Shown here: positions 8,307-16,587 of the stretch, piece by piece
Layout of the letters: every line of letters starts with the position of its first letter
Position numbering within the stretch: position 1 is the first letter of the stretch
Assembly: GCA_965228425.1 (NCBI GenBank)
Contig: OZ245815.1
Coordinates: forward strand, 4,154,001-4,218,000
Direction: 5' to 3'
DNA: 64,000 nt
DNA from: JAJFJD01 sp965228425
GTDB lineage: Bacteria > Pseudomonadota > Alphaproteobacteria > UBA8366
Made by a program: the position numbers and the translations under genes
Notes under the pieces: model-generated
Seen by the model: the letters and a program-made list of their open reading frames with translations, nothing else
What the model was told of the DNA's origin: nothing
Database searches by the model: none

Positions 8307-8548
8307 ACACGGAACCCTCCCATCGAATTTTTCTTGTCGTTGCCGCAGCCTTGCATGCTGCGGGTCGAGGAAAAGAGTATAACCCAATTGAGTTGGCGCT
8401 AAAAATTGGATTCCCGGGTTGTCTCCCGCTTCGGATTTTCGCTTACCGCCCACTTCCCGCTACAATCGCCGCAGCGCGCAAACGATCCGAATTTGCGGCA
8501 TACTCGGTCATCCGCTTTACCCATTTGAAACGAGCACCAGTGAGCATC
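8307..8548. promoter_or_regulatory. Divergent intergenic region between the DUF35 operon and the BadI-like operon
   Basis: About 240 bp separate two head-to-head operons, so promoters for both must lie here or nearby. A lower-GC patch around 8365-8415 (with ttaaaaattgg-like sequence) is the likeliest promoter zone. No convincing -35/-10 pair or operator palindrome was identified. Confidence 0.45.
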
Positions 8549-9328
8549 ATGGACTACGAAACGATCTTGTACGAAGAAGACGGCCCGGTCGCCACGATCA
8601 CGCTGAACCGGCCCGAAGACGGCAATATGTTCAATCCGACGATGTGTTTCGAGGTGCGGGACTGCATCGACAAAAACCGCCGGGAATCACGCACCCGGGT
8701 GATCATCCTGACCGGCGCCGGCGACCGCTTCTTCTGCATCGGGGGCCGCAAGGAAGACATGGAGGACAGCCTGACCTATTCCGGCGTCATTCCGGTCCTC
8801 GACATGTATGAGAGCATCGAACGGTCTCAGAAGCCGGTGATCGCCAGCGTCAACGGCTACGCGGTCGGTGGCGGCAACGTGCTGCAGGTCGTGTGCGACC
8901 TGACGATTGCCGCGGAAAGCGCCATCTTCCGGCAGGTCGGCCCGTCCATGGGCAGCTTCGACGCCGGGGTCGGCACCTGGTATCTCGAAGACCAGATCGG
9001 CAAGAAGCGCGCCAAGGAGATGTGGTTCTGCAACGACAAATACACCGCCGAGGAAGCCCTCGCGATGGGCCTGATCAACCGCATCGTACCGGACGACAAG
9101 CTGAAGGAGGAGACCAAGGCCTGGGCATTGCATATCGCCGACCGGGGCTCGGTGGCACTGGCCTCGATCAAGCATTCCTTCAGCGTGCGGACGACCGGGG
9201 TAAACGGGCTGGGCCGCATGGCGCATGATCTTTTGTTGCGCCAGTATCTCGATTCCGAAGAATCCAAGGAATTGAGCGCGTCCTTCGGCGAACGGCGCAA
9301 ACCGGATTCGAAAAAGTTCGGACACTAA
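8549..9328 (+). CDS. badI: BadI/MenB-like crotonase (candidate 2-ketocyclohexanecarboxyl-CoA hydrolase)
   Basis: The 259-residue crotonase starts at MDYETILYEE; a GTG nine bases earlier is also possible. It departs from ordinary hydratases. YAVGGGNVL (104-112), CDLTIAAESAIF and QVGPSMGSFDAG (129-140) match MenB and, even better from memory, BadI, the hydrolase that opens the ring of 2-ketocyclohexane-1-carboxyl-CoA to pimelyl-CoA. The end RRKPDSKKFGH is also BadI-like. MenB itself is less likely because no menaquinone genes are near. It heads an operon with a CoA ligase, hydratase, SDR and acyl-CoA dehydrogenase, the set needed to feed such a hydrolase. Confidence 0.7.
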   Translation: MDYETILYEEDGPVATITLNRPEDGNMFNPTMCFEVRDCIDKNRRESRTRVIILTGAGDRFFCIGGRKEDMEDSLTYSGVIPVLDMYESIERSQKPVIASVNGYAVGGGNVLQVVCDLTIAAESAIFRQVGPSMGSFDAGVGTWYLEDQIGKKRAKEMWFCNDKYTAEEALAMGLINRIVPDDKLKEETKAWALHIADRGSVALASIKHSFSVRTTGVNGLGRMAHDLLLRQYLDSEESKELSASFGERRKPDSKKFGH

Positions 9329-9347
9329 CGATATCGAGGACGGTCCC

Positions 9348-11000
9348 GTGACGAACCGGACTTTGACCCTGCACGATCCGGCAACCGCCCGCCACTACTA
9401 CGACGAGGGGATGTGGCAGGCGGACACCCTGTATTCGCTGCTCAGCACGCATGCGCGGGACCGCCCGGACGCCTACGCCGTGCGGGACAGCGAACGCCGG
9501 CTGACATGGTGGCAACTCAAAGACTGGACCGATTCGATGGCGGCGGTGCTGCACGAAAGCGGACTGGTCAAGGGGCAGCGCGTCTCGCTGTGGCAGCCGA
9601 ACCGGGTGGAAGCCGTGGTTACGATGCTGGCCTGCGCGCGCAACGGCTATATCTGCAACCCGTCGCTGCACCTGAACTATGCCGGGGACGAGATCGTCGG
9701 CCTGCTGGACGCCATCCGGGCCTCCGCCCTCGTGGTCGAGGAAGGTTACGGCGCGGCCACACCCGATGTGCTGGATACAATCGCCGGGCTGCCATCGATA
9801 AAGCGGGTCTTCCGGCTACCGTCGGGACGGACCAGCGGCAGCGACTTCCCCGAGATCATGGATTACGGACGCGAACGGCCGGACCCGGACCCGAGCCCGG
9901 ACAAACCCTTCTACCTCGCCTTTACGTCGGGCACGACCGGCAAACCCAAGGGTGTGCTGCATTCGGACAACACACTGCTGGCCAATGCGCGCGACATGGT
10001 GCGGGACTGGAATCACGACAAGGACACGGTGATCCTGACGCTGAGCCCGTTGAGTCATCACATCGCCTGGGTCGCGGCGTCCGAAATCATGGTCTGCGGC
10101 GGCGAGATGGTGTTGAACGACCCGCCCGATGGCATGAAGCCGCTCGATTGGATCGTCGAGACCGGGGCGACCTATGTCATGGGCGTGCCGACCCACGGCA
10201 TGGACATCCTGGCCGACCAGAAGGCGCGCGGTCTCGACCGGCTCGGCAAGGTCGCGACCTTCTACATGGCGGGCGCGCCGATCCCGCCGGTGACTGCCGA
10301 GGCCTTCCTGAAGCAGGGCATCAAGCCGCAGAACGTCTATGGCATGACGGAGAATTCGTCGCATCAATACACCTACCCCGGCGACGACCCGGTGACGATC
10401 TGCGAGACCTGCGGCCGCGGCGGCCGAAGCTACGAGGTCAAGCTGTTCGCACAGGACAACCGCGACGCGGAAGTCCCCGTCGGCGAGGTGGGTCAGATCG
10501 GCGGCAAGGGCGCGTGTCTCATGCTCGGGTATTTCGACAACCAGACCGCCACCGAGGATTCCTTCAACCGGGACGGCTGGTTTTTGTCGGGCGATCTGGG
10601 CCGGCTGGACGAGGACGGCAACCTCGCCATCGTCGGCCGGATGAAGGACATCATCATCCGCGGCGGCCACAATATCCATCCGGCGCGGATCGAGGATTTG
10701 GCGATCAAGCATCCGAATATTGAGAAGGCCGCCGCCTTTGCGGTACCGGACGAGCGATTGGGCGAGAAGGTCGGCTTGGCGGTGATGCCCATGCAATCAC
10801 CGGCGCCGGCCGGCGACGATGTCCTAAACCATCTGCACACCGCGGGCCTGTCGAAATACGACATGCCGGAGTACTTCATCGTCATGGACGATTTTCCGCT
10901 GACCGCCAGCGGCAAGATCCTGAAACGCGAACTGGCGGACTGGGCGCGCAGCGGCCGTATCAGCCCCGACCCAGTTCGCTTCACCGAACCCGACGCCTAG
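9348..11000 (+). CDS. AMP-forming acyl-CoA synthetase (candidate cyclohexanecarboxylate-CoA ligase)
   Basis: A 550-residue ANL-superfamily ligase starting at GTG 9348. The phosphate loop TSGTTGKPKG is near residue 192, the A5 motif YGMTE near 330, the GDLG motif in the hinge region, and the C-terminal TASGKILKR with the catalytic Lys near 521. It activates a carboxylic acid to its CoA thioester with ATP hydrolysed to AMP and PPi. The gene follows the BadI-like gene by 19 bp, the neighbourhood expected for an AliA-type ligase. Substrate specificity cannot be read from the motifs, so medium-chain or other acids remain possible. Confidence 0.85.
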   Translation: MTNRTLTLHDPATARHYYDEGMWQADTLYSLLSTHARDRPDAYAVRDSERRLTWWQLKDWTDSMAAVLHESGLVKGQRVSLWQPNRVEAVVTMLACARNGYICNPSLHLNYAGDEIVGLLDAIRASALVVEEGYGAATPDVLDTIAGLPSIKRVFRLPSGRTSGSDFPEIMDYGRERPDPDPSPDKPFYLAFTSGTTGKPKGVLHSDNTLLANARDMVRDWNHDKDTVILTLSPLSHHIAWVAASEIMVCGGEMVLNDPPDGMKPLDWIVETGATYVMGVPTHGMDILADQKARGLDRLGKVATFYMAGAPIPPVTAEAFLKQGIKPQNVYGMTENSSHQYTYPGDDPVTICETCGRGGRSYEVKLFAQDNRDAEVPVGEVGQIGGKGACLMLGYFDNQTATEDSFNRDGWFLSGDLGRLDEDGNLAIVGRMKDIIIRGGHNIHPARIEDLAIKHPNIEKAAAFAVPDERLGEKVGLAVMPMQSPAPAGDDVLNHLHTAGLSKYDMPEYFIVMDDFPLTASGKILKRELADWARSGRISPDPVRFTEPDA

Positions 11001-11013
11001 AAGGAATAGCGAA

Positions 11014-11781
11014 ATGTCGATCGAACTGAGCCGCCGGGACGAATTCGCCGTGATCACACTGTCCCGGCCCGAAGCGCTGAACGCGCTCAATGTCCAGATG
11101 ATCAAGGATATCGGCGCGGCGATCGACGACGTCGGCGCCTCCGATGCGCGGACCCTGATCTTCACGGGCGAAGGCAACAAGGCGTTCTGCGCCGGTGCGG
11201 ATATCAAGGAACTGCTCGGCCGTTCCTTGGTCGAGGCAAAACAAGGGGCCGAACTCGGCCAGTGGACTTTCGCCAAGCTCGACCGGTTGCCGATGCCCTC
11301 GGTCGCGGCGATCAACGGCTATGCCTTCGGCGGCGGGTTGGAACTCGCCCTCGCTTGCACGTTCCGCGTGGCGAGCGAGACCGCCAAAATGGGCTTGCCG
11401 GAGATCAAACTCGGTGCAATCCCCGGATATGGCGGCACACAGCGCCTGCCGCGTGTCATCGGCGAAAGCCGCGCCCTCGATATGATCATGACCGGCCGCA
11501 CCGTCGATGCAGCCGAGGCCGAGCGGATCGGGCTGGTCAACCGGATCGCCGACGGCGACACATTGGACGCCGCCGTCGAATTCGCACGGGAATTTGCGGG
11601 CTTCAGCCTGCCGGTACTGGGTTTCGCCCGGGAAGCGGTCACCCGTGCGTCCGACAGTCCGATCAATGAAGGGTTGCGGATCGAGGCCGATCTCAACACC
11701 CTGGCCTTTCAGACCGAGGATGTGGTCGAAGGCATGAATGCCTTCGTCGAGAAACGCAAAGCGGAGTTCAAGGATGCCTGA
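11014..11781 (+). CDS. Enoyl-CoA hydratase (crotonase)
   Basis: The 255-residue product has both catalytic glutamates of true enoyl-CoA hydratases: Glu110 in AFGGGLELAL and Glu130 in GLPEIKLGAIPGYGG. Oxyanion-hole residues come from FCAGADIK (58-65). It should hydrate a 2-enoyl-CoA to a 3-hydroxyacyl-CoA; in the alicyclic-acid model this is the BadK step on cyclohex-1-ene-carboxyl-CoA. AAGGAA precedes the ATG. Its stop overlaps the start of the SDR gene by 8 bp. Confidence 0.9.
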   Translation: MSIELSRRDEFAVITLSRPEALNALNVQMIKDIGAAIDDVGASDARTLIFTGEGNKAFCAGADIKELLGRSLVEAKQGAELGQWTFAKLDRLPMPSVAAINGYAFGGGLELALACTFRVASETAKMGLPEIKLGAIPGYGGTQRLPRVIGESRALDMIMTGRTVDAAEAERIGLVNRIADGDTLDAAVEFAREFAGFSLPVLGFAREAVTRASDSPINEGLRIEADLNTLAFQTEDVVEGMNAFVEKRKAEFKDA

Positions 11782-12502
11782 AGGTGCCATCGCCGTTACC
11801 GGATCGAGCCGCGGCATCGGCGCGGCCATCGCGCGCGAACTGGCGGCGCGCGGCCTCATCGTCGGCTGCCTGTCGCGCGGCGGCGGCCTGCCCGACGGCG
11901 CGGCGGCGTCGGACAAATTCATCACGGCGCAATGCGACGTGACCGATGAAGCCAGCATCCGCGACGCTCTTGCCGCCGTGGCCGAAAAGGCGGACGGCCT
12001 CGCGGGCGTGGTCAACAACGCTGGCATCCACCGGGAAACGCGCAGCCGTGACCTCACGACCGAAGACTACGCCGAGATCATGCAGACCAACGCAACATCG
12101 GTGATGATTACCAGCCGCGAGGCCTATCCGCATCTCGAGGCAAAGGGCGGCCGGATCGTCAACATCGGTTCCTTCTATGACAAGCTCGGGGTGCCCCGCA
12201 CCCTCGCCTATTGCGCGTCGAAGGCCGCCGTGGCCGCGATGACCCGTTGCCTCGCCGCCGAATGGGCCAAGGCCGGGATTAGCGTTGTGAACGTGGCCCC
12301 CGGTTTCATCGCGACTGACCTGAATAGCGATGTTGTGACGGAAGAAAAATTCCAGACCTGGCTGAACGGGCGATCGCCGGTCCGCCGCCCGGGCACGACG
12401 GAGGAGATCGCCCGGATCGTGGCATCGCTGTTTACCGAAGATGTCGGTTTCCTGACCGGCGAGACGATCTATGTCGACGGCGGCCAAGGGATGGCCTTGT
12501 GA
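11774..12502 (+). CDS. Short-chain dehydrogenase/reductase (candidate hydroxyacyl-CoA dehydrogenase)
   Basis: The 242-residue classical SDR begins at MPEGAIAVTG inside the last codons of the hydratase gene. The cofactor loop is TGSSRGIG (9-16), NNAG is at 81-84, and the catalytic triad is Ser133, Tyr146 and Lys150 (YCASK). It would oxidise the alcohol made by the upstream hydratase using NAD(P)+, the BadH step in the alicyclic-acid model. Its TGA overlaps the GTG of the next gene (GTGA). FabG-like ketoreductase activity is the main alternative. Confidence 0.88.
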   Translation: MPEGAIAVTGSSRGIGAAIARELAARGLIVGCLSRGGGLPDGAAASDKFITAQCDVTDEASIRDALAAVAEKADGLAGVVNNAGIHRETRSRDLTTEDYAEIMQTNATSVMITSREAYPHLEAKGGRIVNIGSFYDKLGVPRTLAYCASKAAVAAMTRCLAAEWAKAGISVVNVAPGFIATDLNSDVVTEEKFQTWLNGRSPVRRPGTTEEIARIVASLFTEDVGFLTGETIYVDGGQGMAL

Positions 12503-13665
12503 AGATATTCGCGCAGCTCGACGATACGCTTCGGCTCAACGAAGAAGAGACGATGCTGCTCGACAGCGTCCGCGCCTTGGCGAAAGACAAGATCGCGCCG
12601 CGCGCGGAAGGCCATGATCGCGAGAGCAGTTTCCCCTGGGACAACGTGGCGGATATCAACGCGCTCGGCCTGAACGCCATGTTCATCCCGGAAGCCTACG
12701 GCGGCGCGGCCTTGTCCTATTGCGTCTACCTCGCCTGCGTCCGGGAAATCTCCAAGGCTTGCGCGTCGACCGGCGTGATCTGGGCGACCAACTTTCACGC
12801 CATGAAACCGGCGATCGATCTCGGCAGCGAGGCGTTGCGGCAGAAATTCCTGCCGCGCATGGCCGAGGGCGCGCTGGCATCGCTCTGCATCACCGAGCCG
12901 AATGCCGGCTCGGACGCCACCGGTATGCAGACCAAATTCACCCCGGACGGCGACGACATCGTGGTCAGCGGCGGCAAGACCTTCATCACCAACGGCGGCG
13001 TATCGGATTTCTACCTCGTGTTCGGGAAGTGGAGCGAGATCGACGACGCCCGCGGCGCAATCACCGCGCTCATCATCGAGAAGGATACGCCCGGATTCAG
13101 CACGACCAAACCCGAGGACAAGATGGGGTTGCGCGCGTCCTCCACCTCGGGATTGGTGTTCGAGGACTGCCGGGTGCCGATGGAAAATCTGCTCGGCAAG
13201 CCGGGCGACGGATTGCCGATCCTGCTGGCCTCGCTCAATAAGTCCCGCCCCAGCGTTGCGGCCCACGCACTCGGCATCGCCCGCGCCGCCTTCGAGGACG
13301 GGGTCGCCTACATCAACCAGCGCAGCCAATCCGGCCGCCGCATCGTCGAATTCCAGGGCATCCAGTTCATGCTGGCCGACATGGCGACCGATCTGGCGAT
13401 GTGCGAGAACTGGCTCTGGCATGTAGGCCGGCTGGTCGACGGCGGCGCGGACGATTTCGGCATCGAGGCATCGATGCTGAAGATGCGCGCCTCGGACCTC
13501 GCGATGCGGATCGCGACTGACGCGGTGCAGTTCCATGGCGGCTACGGCTATATCAAGGAATACCGGGTCGAACGCCTGATGCGCGACGCCAAGGTCACCC
13601 AAATCTGGGAAGGCACGAATCAGGTCCACCGGCAGCTCATCGGCCGCAGCTTCCTCGAAAAATAA
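12499..13665 (+). CDS. Acyl-CoA dehydrogenase
   Basis: A 388-residue flavoprotein of the acyl-CoA dehydrogenase family, starting at GTG 12499 coupled to the SDR stop. Family segments are CITEPNAGSDA (substrate and FAD contacts), FITNGG, SSTSGLVFEDCRVP, QFHGGYGYIKEY and IWEGTNQVHRQLIGR. Glu371 in IWEGT occupies the general-base position of short- and medium-chain enzymes. It introduces the 2,3-double bond into an acyl-CoA and passes electrons to ETF. In the operon it supplies the step before hydration, comparable to AliB. Confidence 0.9.
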   Translation: MKIFAQLDDTLRLNEEETMLLDSVRALAKDKIAPRAEGHDRESSFPWDNVADINALGLNAMFIPEAYGGAALSYCVYLACVREISKACASTGVIWATNFHAMKPAIDLGSEALRQKFLPRMAEGALASLCITEPNAGSDATGMQTKFTPDGDDIVVSGGKTFITNGGVSDFYLVFGKWSEIDDARGAITALIIEKDTPGFSTTKPEDKMGLRASSTSGLVFEDCRVPMENLLGKPGDGLPILLASLNKSRPSVAAHALGIARAAFEDGVAYINQRSQSGRRIVEFQGIQFMLADMATDLAMCENWLWHVGRLVDGGADDFGIEASMLKMRASDLAMRIATDAVQFHGGYGYIKEYRVERLMRDAKVTQIWEGTNQVHRQLIGRSFLEK

Positions 13666-13682
13666 CAACAAAACGGACTCCC

Positions 13683-14078
13683 ATGGCGACCTTCAAAACG
13701 CTTCCGGATACGGAAAACACCTTCCATGAACTGCTTGGCTACACCTTCCGCGAATGGCGCGACGGCTATGTCGAGCTGGAACTGGAGGTGCTGAAGAAAC
13801 ACCGGAACCGGCAGGGCTGGATTCATGGCGGCGTTCTTCTCAGCCTGCTCGACATCGCCAGTACCTTCGCCGGCAATCACAGCGAGGCGGGGCCGACAGC
13901 CACCGTAACGATGAACATGTCGAGCAATTTCATCGCCGGCACCCAGGAAGACATCATTCGCACCGAAGGCCGGCTGGTGCGAAAAGGCCGCTCGACCTTC
14001 TTCACGGACAACAAGGTGTTCGAAGACGCGAGCGGCAAAATCTTGGCGACCGCGCAAGGCGTCCATAAAATTCTCTAA
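13683..14078 (+). CDS. PaaI-type hot-dog acyl-CoA thioesterase
   Basis: The 131-residue single hot-dog protein has the thioesterase motif WIHGGVLLSLLDIAS, including the HGG turn and the Asp of the PaaI/YbgC-like active site, and the conserved GRSTFFTDNKVF strand. It probably hydrolyses dead-end acyl-CoA esters to free CoA in this operon. It begins 17 bp after the acyl-CoA dehydrogenase and is followed 29 bp later by the CaiB/racemase-like gene. Confidence 0.85.
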   Translation: MATFKTLPDTENTFHELLGYTFREWRDGYVELELEVLKKHRNRQGWIHGGVLLSLLDIASTFAGNHSEAGPTATVTMNMSSNFIAGTQEDIIRTEGRLVRKGRSTFFTDNKVFEDASGKILATAQGVHKIL

Positions 14079-14107
14079 CCCCGCACTCGGCGCTCAAGGA
14101 GACAGCC

Positions 14108-15229
14108 ATGCAACCGTTGGACGGCGTCCGTGTTCTCGATTTCTCGACCCTGCTACCCGGCCCTCTCGCGGGGCTGCTGCTGGCCGAGGCGGGCGCCGAT
14201 GTGATCAAGGTGGAACGCGCCGACTACGGCGAGGAAATGCGCCTCTACGAGCCGCGTTTCAGCGACACCAGCTTGAACTTCGCCGTTTTGAACCGCGGTA
14301 AGCGCAGCCTGGCGCTCGACCTCAAGGACCCGGCGGTCATCGAAAAACTAAAACCTTTGATCGCCGACTCCCAAGTGATCCTGGAGCAGTTCCGGCCGGG
14401 CGTTATGGACCGTCTGGGCCTCGGCTACGATGCGGTCAAGGCGATCAATCCTGCCATCGTCTATTGCTCGATCACGGGCTACGGACAGGATGGCCCGAAA
14501 GCGCAAACCGCCGCGCATGACCTGAACTATATCGGCGACACGGGCATGCTGGCCTTATCTGGCGACCGAGACGGCGAGCCGATCCCGCCGCCGGGATTGA
14601 TCGCCGATATCGGCGGCGGCACGCTACCCGCGGTGATCAACATCCTGCTGGCTCTGCGCCAGGCGGAAAAGACCGGCGGCGGCACCCATCTCGATATTGC
14701 GATGTGCGACGGTCTGTTCGCTTGGCAGTATTGGGCCATCGGCGCGGTCGGCATCACCGGCCGCGCGCCGAAACCGGGCCGCGACCTGGTCACCGGCGGC
14801 ACGCCGCGCTATCAGATTTATCCGACCGCCGACGGACGGTTCGCGGCAATTGCCGCGTTGGAACAGAAGTTTTGGGACAATCTCTGCGACCTCATCGGCT
14901 TGCCCGATACCTTCCGCGACGATGCCAATGACCCCGACGCCACGCGCGACGCCATCGCCGAGATCATCGCCTCCAAACCCGCCGACCATTGGCGGCAGGT
15001 TTTCGCATCCCGCGACACCTGCTGCACCATCGTCCAGGACATGGCGGAGGCGCTGGCCGATCCCCATTTCAAGGACCGCGGCCTGTTCGACCGGCGCGTC
15101 GTCGACGGGGGCGAGGCGATCACGGCGATCCCCGTCCCCATCGCGCCGCAATTCCGCAACGACGAGAAAGACGCGGGCTATCCGAAGCTCGGCGATGCCA
15201 ACGACCTGATGCCGGAGGACACGGACTAG
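14108..15229 (+). CDS. CaiB-family protein of the alpha-methylacyl-CoA racemase type
   Basis: The 373-residue class III CoA-transferase-fold protein resembles alpha-methylacyl-CoA racemase rather than transferases. The HDLNYIG motif supplies His137, and ADIGGG supplies Asp167, the His/Asp pair that deprotonates the alpha carbon in AMACR/MCR. The transferase GFDP motif is absent. It would epimerise a 2-methyl (or other 2-branched) acyl-CoA so that a stereospecific acyl-CoA dehydrogenase can act. AAGGAG lies upstream of the ATG. It is the last gene of the plus-strand operon and overlaps the next, convergent CaiB gene by 4 bp. Confidence 0.82.
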   Translation: MQPLDGVRVLDFSTLLPGPLAGLLLAEAGADVIKVERADYGEEMRLYEPRFSDTSLNFAVLNRGKRSLALDLKDPAVIEKLKPLIADSQVILEQFRPGVMDRLGLGYDAVKAINPAIVYCSITGYGQDGPKAQTAAHDLNYIGDTGMLALSGDRDGEPIPPPGLIADIGGGTLPAVINILLALRQAEKTGGGTHLDIAMCDGLFAWQYWAIGAVGITGRAPKPGRDLVTGGTPRYQIYPTADGRFAAIAALEQKFWDNLCDLIGLPDTFRDDANDPDATRDAIAEIIASKPADHWRQVFASRDTCCTIVQDMAEALADPHFKDRGLFDRRVVDGGEAITAIPVPIAPQFRNDEKDAGYPKLGDANDLMPEDTD

Positions 15230-16392
15230 CCGGCCGCCACCCTGCCGCAAAGGTCATCGATGGCTTCGGCGCTCAATCCCAGGCCCTCGAGGACTTCCCG
15301 CGTGTGTTCGCCGACTTCCGGCAGGCGGTAAAGCGGGTCGCCCTCCCGGGCCGGCGGGGCGCCCGGAATGCTCGGCACCGGTACGGCGCCGACGCCCGGC
15401 TGCATGATCATCGGCGCGGCGTTGACCGCCCGCACATGCGGATCGTCGAGCCAGTCGAGCGGCGACAGAACCGGACTGCACAGCACATCGACCGCCTTCA
15501 TCCGTTCGACCCACGTTGCCGTGGATTCCTTCCGATAGGCCTCCCGCAAAAGCGGCAGCAGGATGTCCTTATTCGTCGCGCGAGTCTCGAAACTGTCGAA
15601 GCGCGGGTCTTCGGCCAACTCGGGCACGCCGAGGACGCGGCAGATTTTCGGGTATTTCTCTTCCTGCACCAGGGTCACCAAGACCCATCCATCCTTGGTC
15701 GGGAAAATTCCGCCGGGTACGTTCGGCAGGCGCGGCGGCCCCCCGGCGAGATAATGCTCGAGTATGTTCGGCGCGAGAACCGCGGCCGTGGTCTGCATCA
15801 GACTGATGTCGAGGTAGCGCCCGGCGCCGCCATTCTGCCGTCCCAACAACGCCATGGACACCGACTGGAAGGCGTAAAGCCCGGTCAACAGGTCGATGAG
15901 GAAAGCACCGGTCTTGGTTGGCTCGTCGGTGCTGGACCGGTTGACCGACATCATGCCGGAAAAGGCCTGCGCCACCGTGTCGGTGCAAGGCTGATCGCGA
16001 TACGGCCCCTCCTGGCCGTAGCCGCTGATCGACACGTAGACGATGCCCGGGTTTTCCTTGGCGACCGCGTCGTAGCCGAGGCCGAGGCGCGCCACCGCAC
16101 CGGGCCGGAAATTTTCGATGAAAATATCGGCGTCCCGGGCCATACGGTGCGCCACGTCCAGTGCCGCCGGTTTCTTGAGATCCAGAACGATGCTCTTCTT
16201 CCCGCGGTTGTACGAGGCGGACAGCGATGTCTGCGTACCGTACCGCACGCCAATCCCGCGTATCCAGTCGCCGCGGGGCGGTTCGATCTTGACCACGTCC
16301 GCGCCATACAACGCCAGCAGCATGCCGCAATGCGGGCCGGCAATTCCTTGGCTGATGTCGAGAACTTTCAAGCCCTTCAGAGGCAACTCCAT
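15226..16392 (-). CDS. CaiB/BaiF family CoA-transferase
   Basis: The 388-residue class III CoA-transferase has GLKVLDISQGIAGP at the N-terminus, NFRPGAVARLGL, and Asp138 in PCTDTVAQA at the catalytic Asp position. It should transfer CoA between carboxylic acids, substrates unknown. It stands alone on the minus strand, convergent with the racemase-like gene (4-bp overlap at the stops) and divergent from the MmgE/PrpD gene at 16588. Confidence 0.88.
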   Translation of the reverse strand: MELPLKGLKVLDISQGIAGPHCGMLLALYGADVVKIEPPRGDWIRGIGVRYGTQTSLSASYNRGKKSIVLDLKKPAALDVAHRMARDADIFIENFRPGAVARLGLGYDAVAKENPGIVYVSISGYGQEGPYRDQPCTDTVAQAFSGMMSVNRSSTDEPTKTGAFLIDLLTGLYAFQSVSMALLGRQNGGAGRYLDISLMQTTAAVLAPNILEHYLAGGPPRLPNVPGGIFPTKDGWVLVTLVQEEKYPKICRVLGVPELAEDPRFDSFETRATNKDILLPLLREAYRKESTATWVERMKAVDVLCSPVLSPLDWLDDPHVRAVNAAPMIMQPGVGAVPVPSIPGAPPAREGDPLYRLPEVGEHTREVLEGLGLSAEAIDDLCGRVAAG

Positions 16393-16587
16393 GGCGTCAT
16401 CTTTCTGCGTCGTTAGGGGTCCATGGCCGCAAGGCTATAAGACCGGTGACAGCACCGCCAAGACTATCGAATTGACGATGCAAATTTGTACGGACAAGTT
16501 GCCCGAAATCAGGCGGAACGATAAAGTCGGCTCAGTTGATTGGCGAGGCGCCCGGCCCGGCGCGGCTCACCGTTAAGGAGTTCCATC

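Noticed and set aside
8549..9328. Annotation as menaquinone MenB
   Set aside because: The motifs are MenB-like, but no other menaquinone gene is present and the operon is beta-oxidation-like, favouring BadI-type chemistry.
14989..16416. 475-codon plus-strand ORF opposite the second CaiB gene
   Set aside because: It overlaps the ends of the racemase-like gene and runs antisense to the CaiB gene; no motifs.
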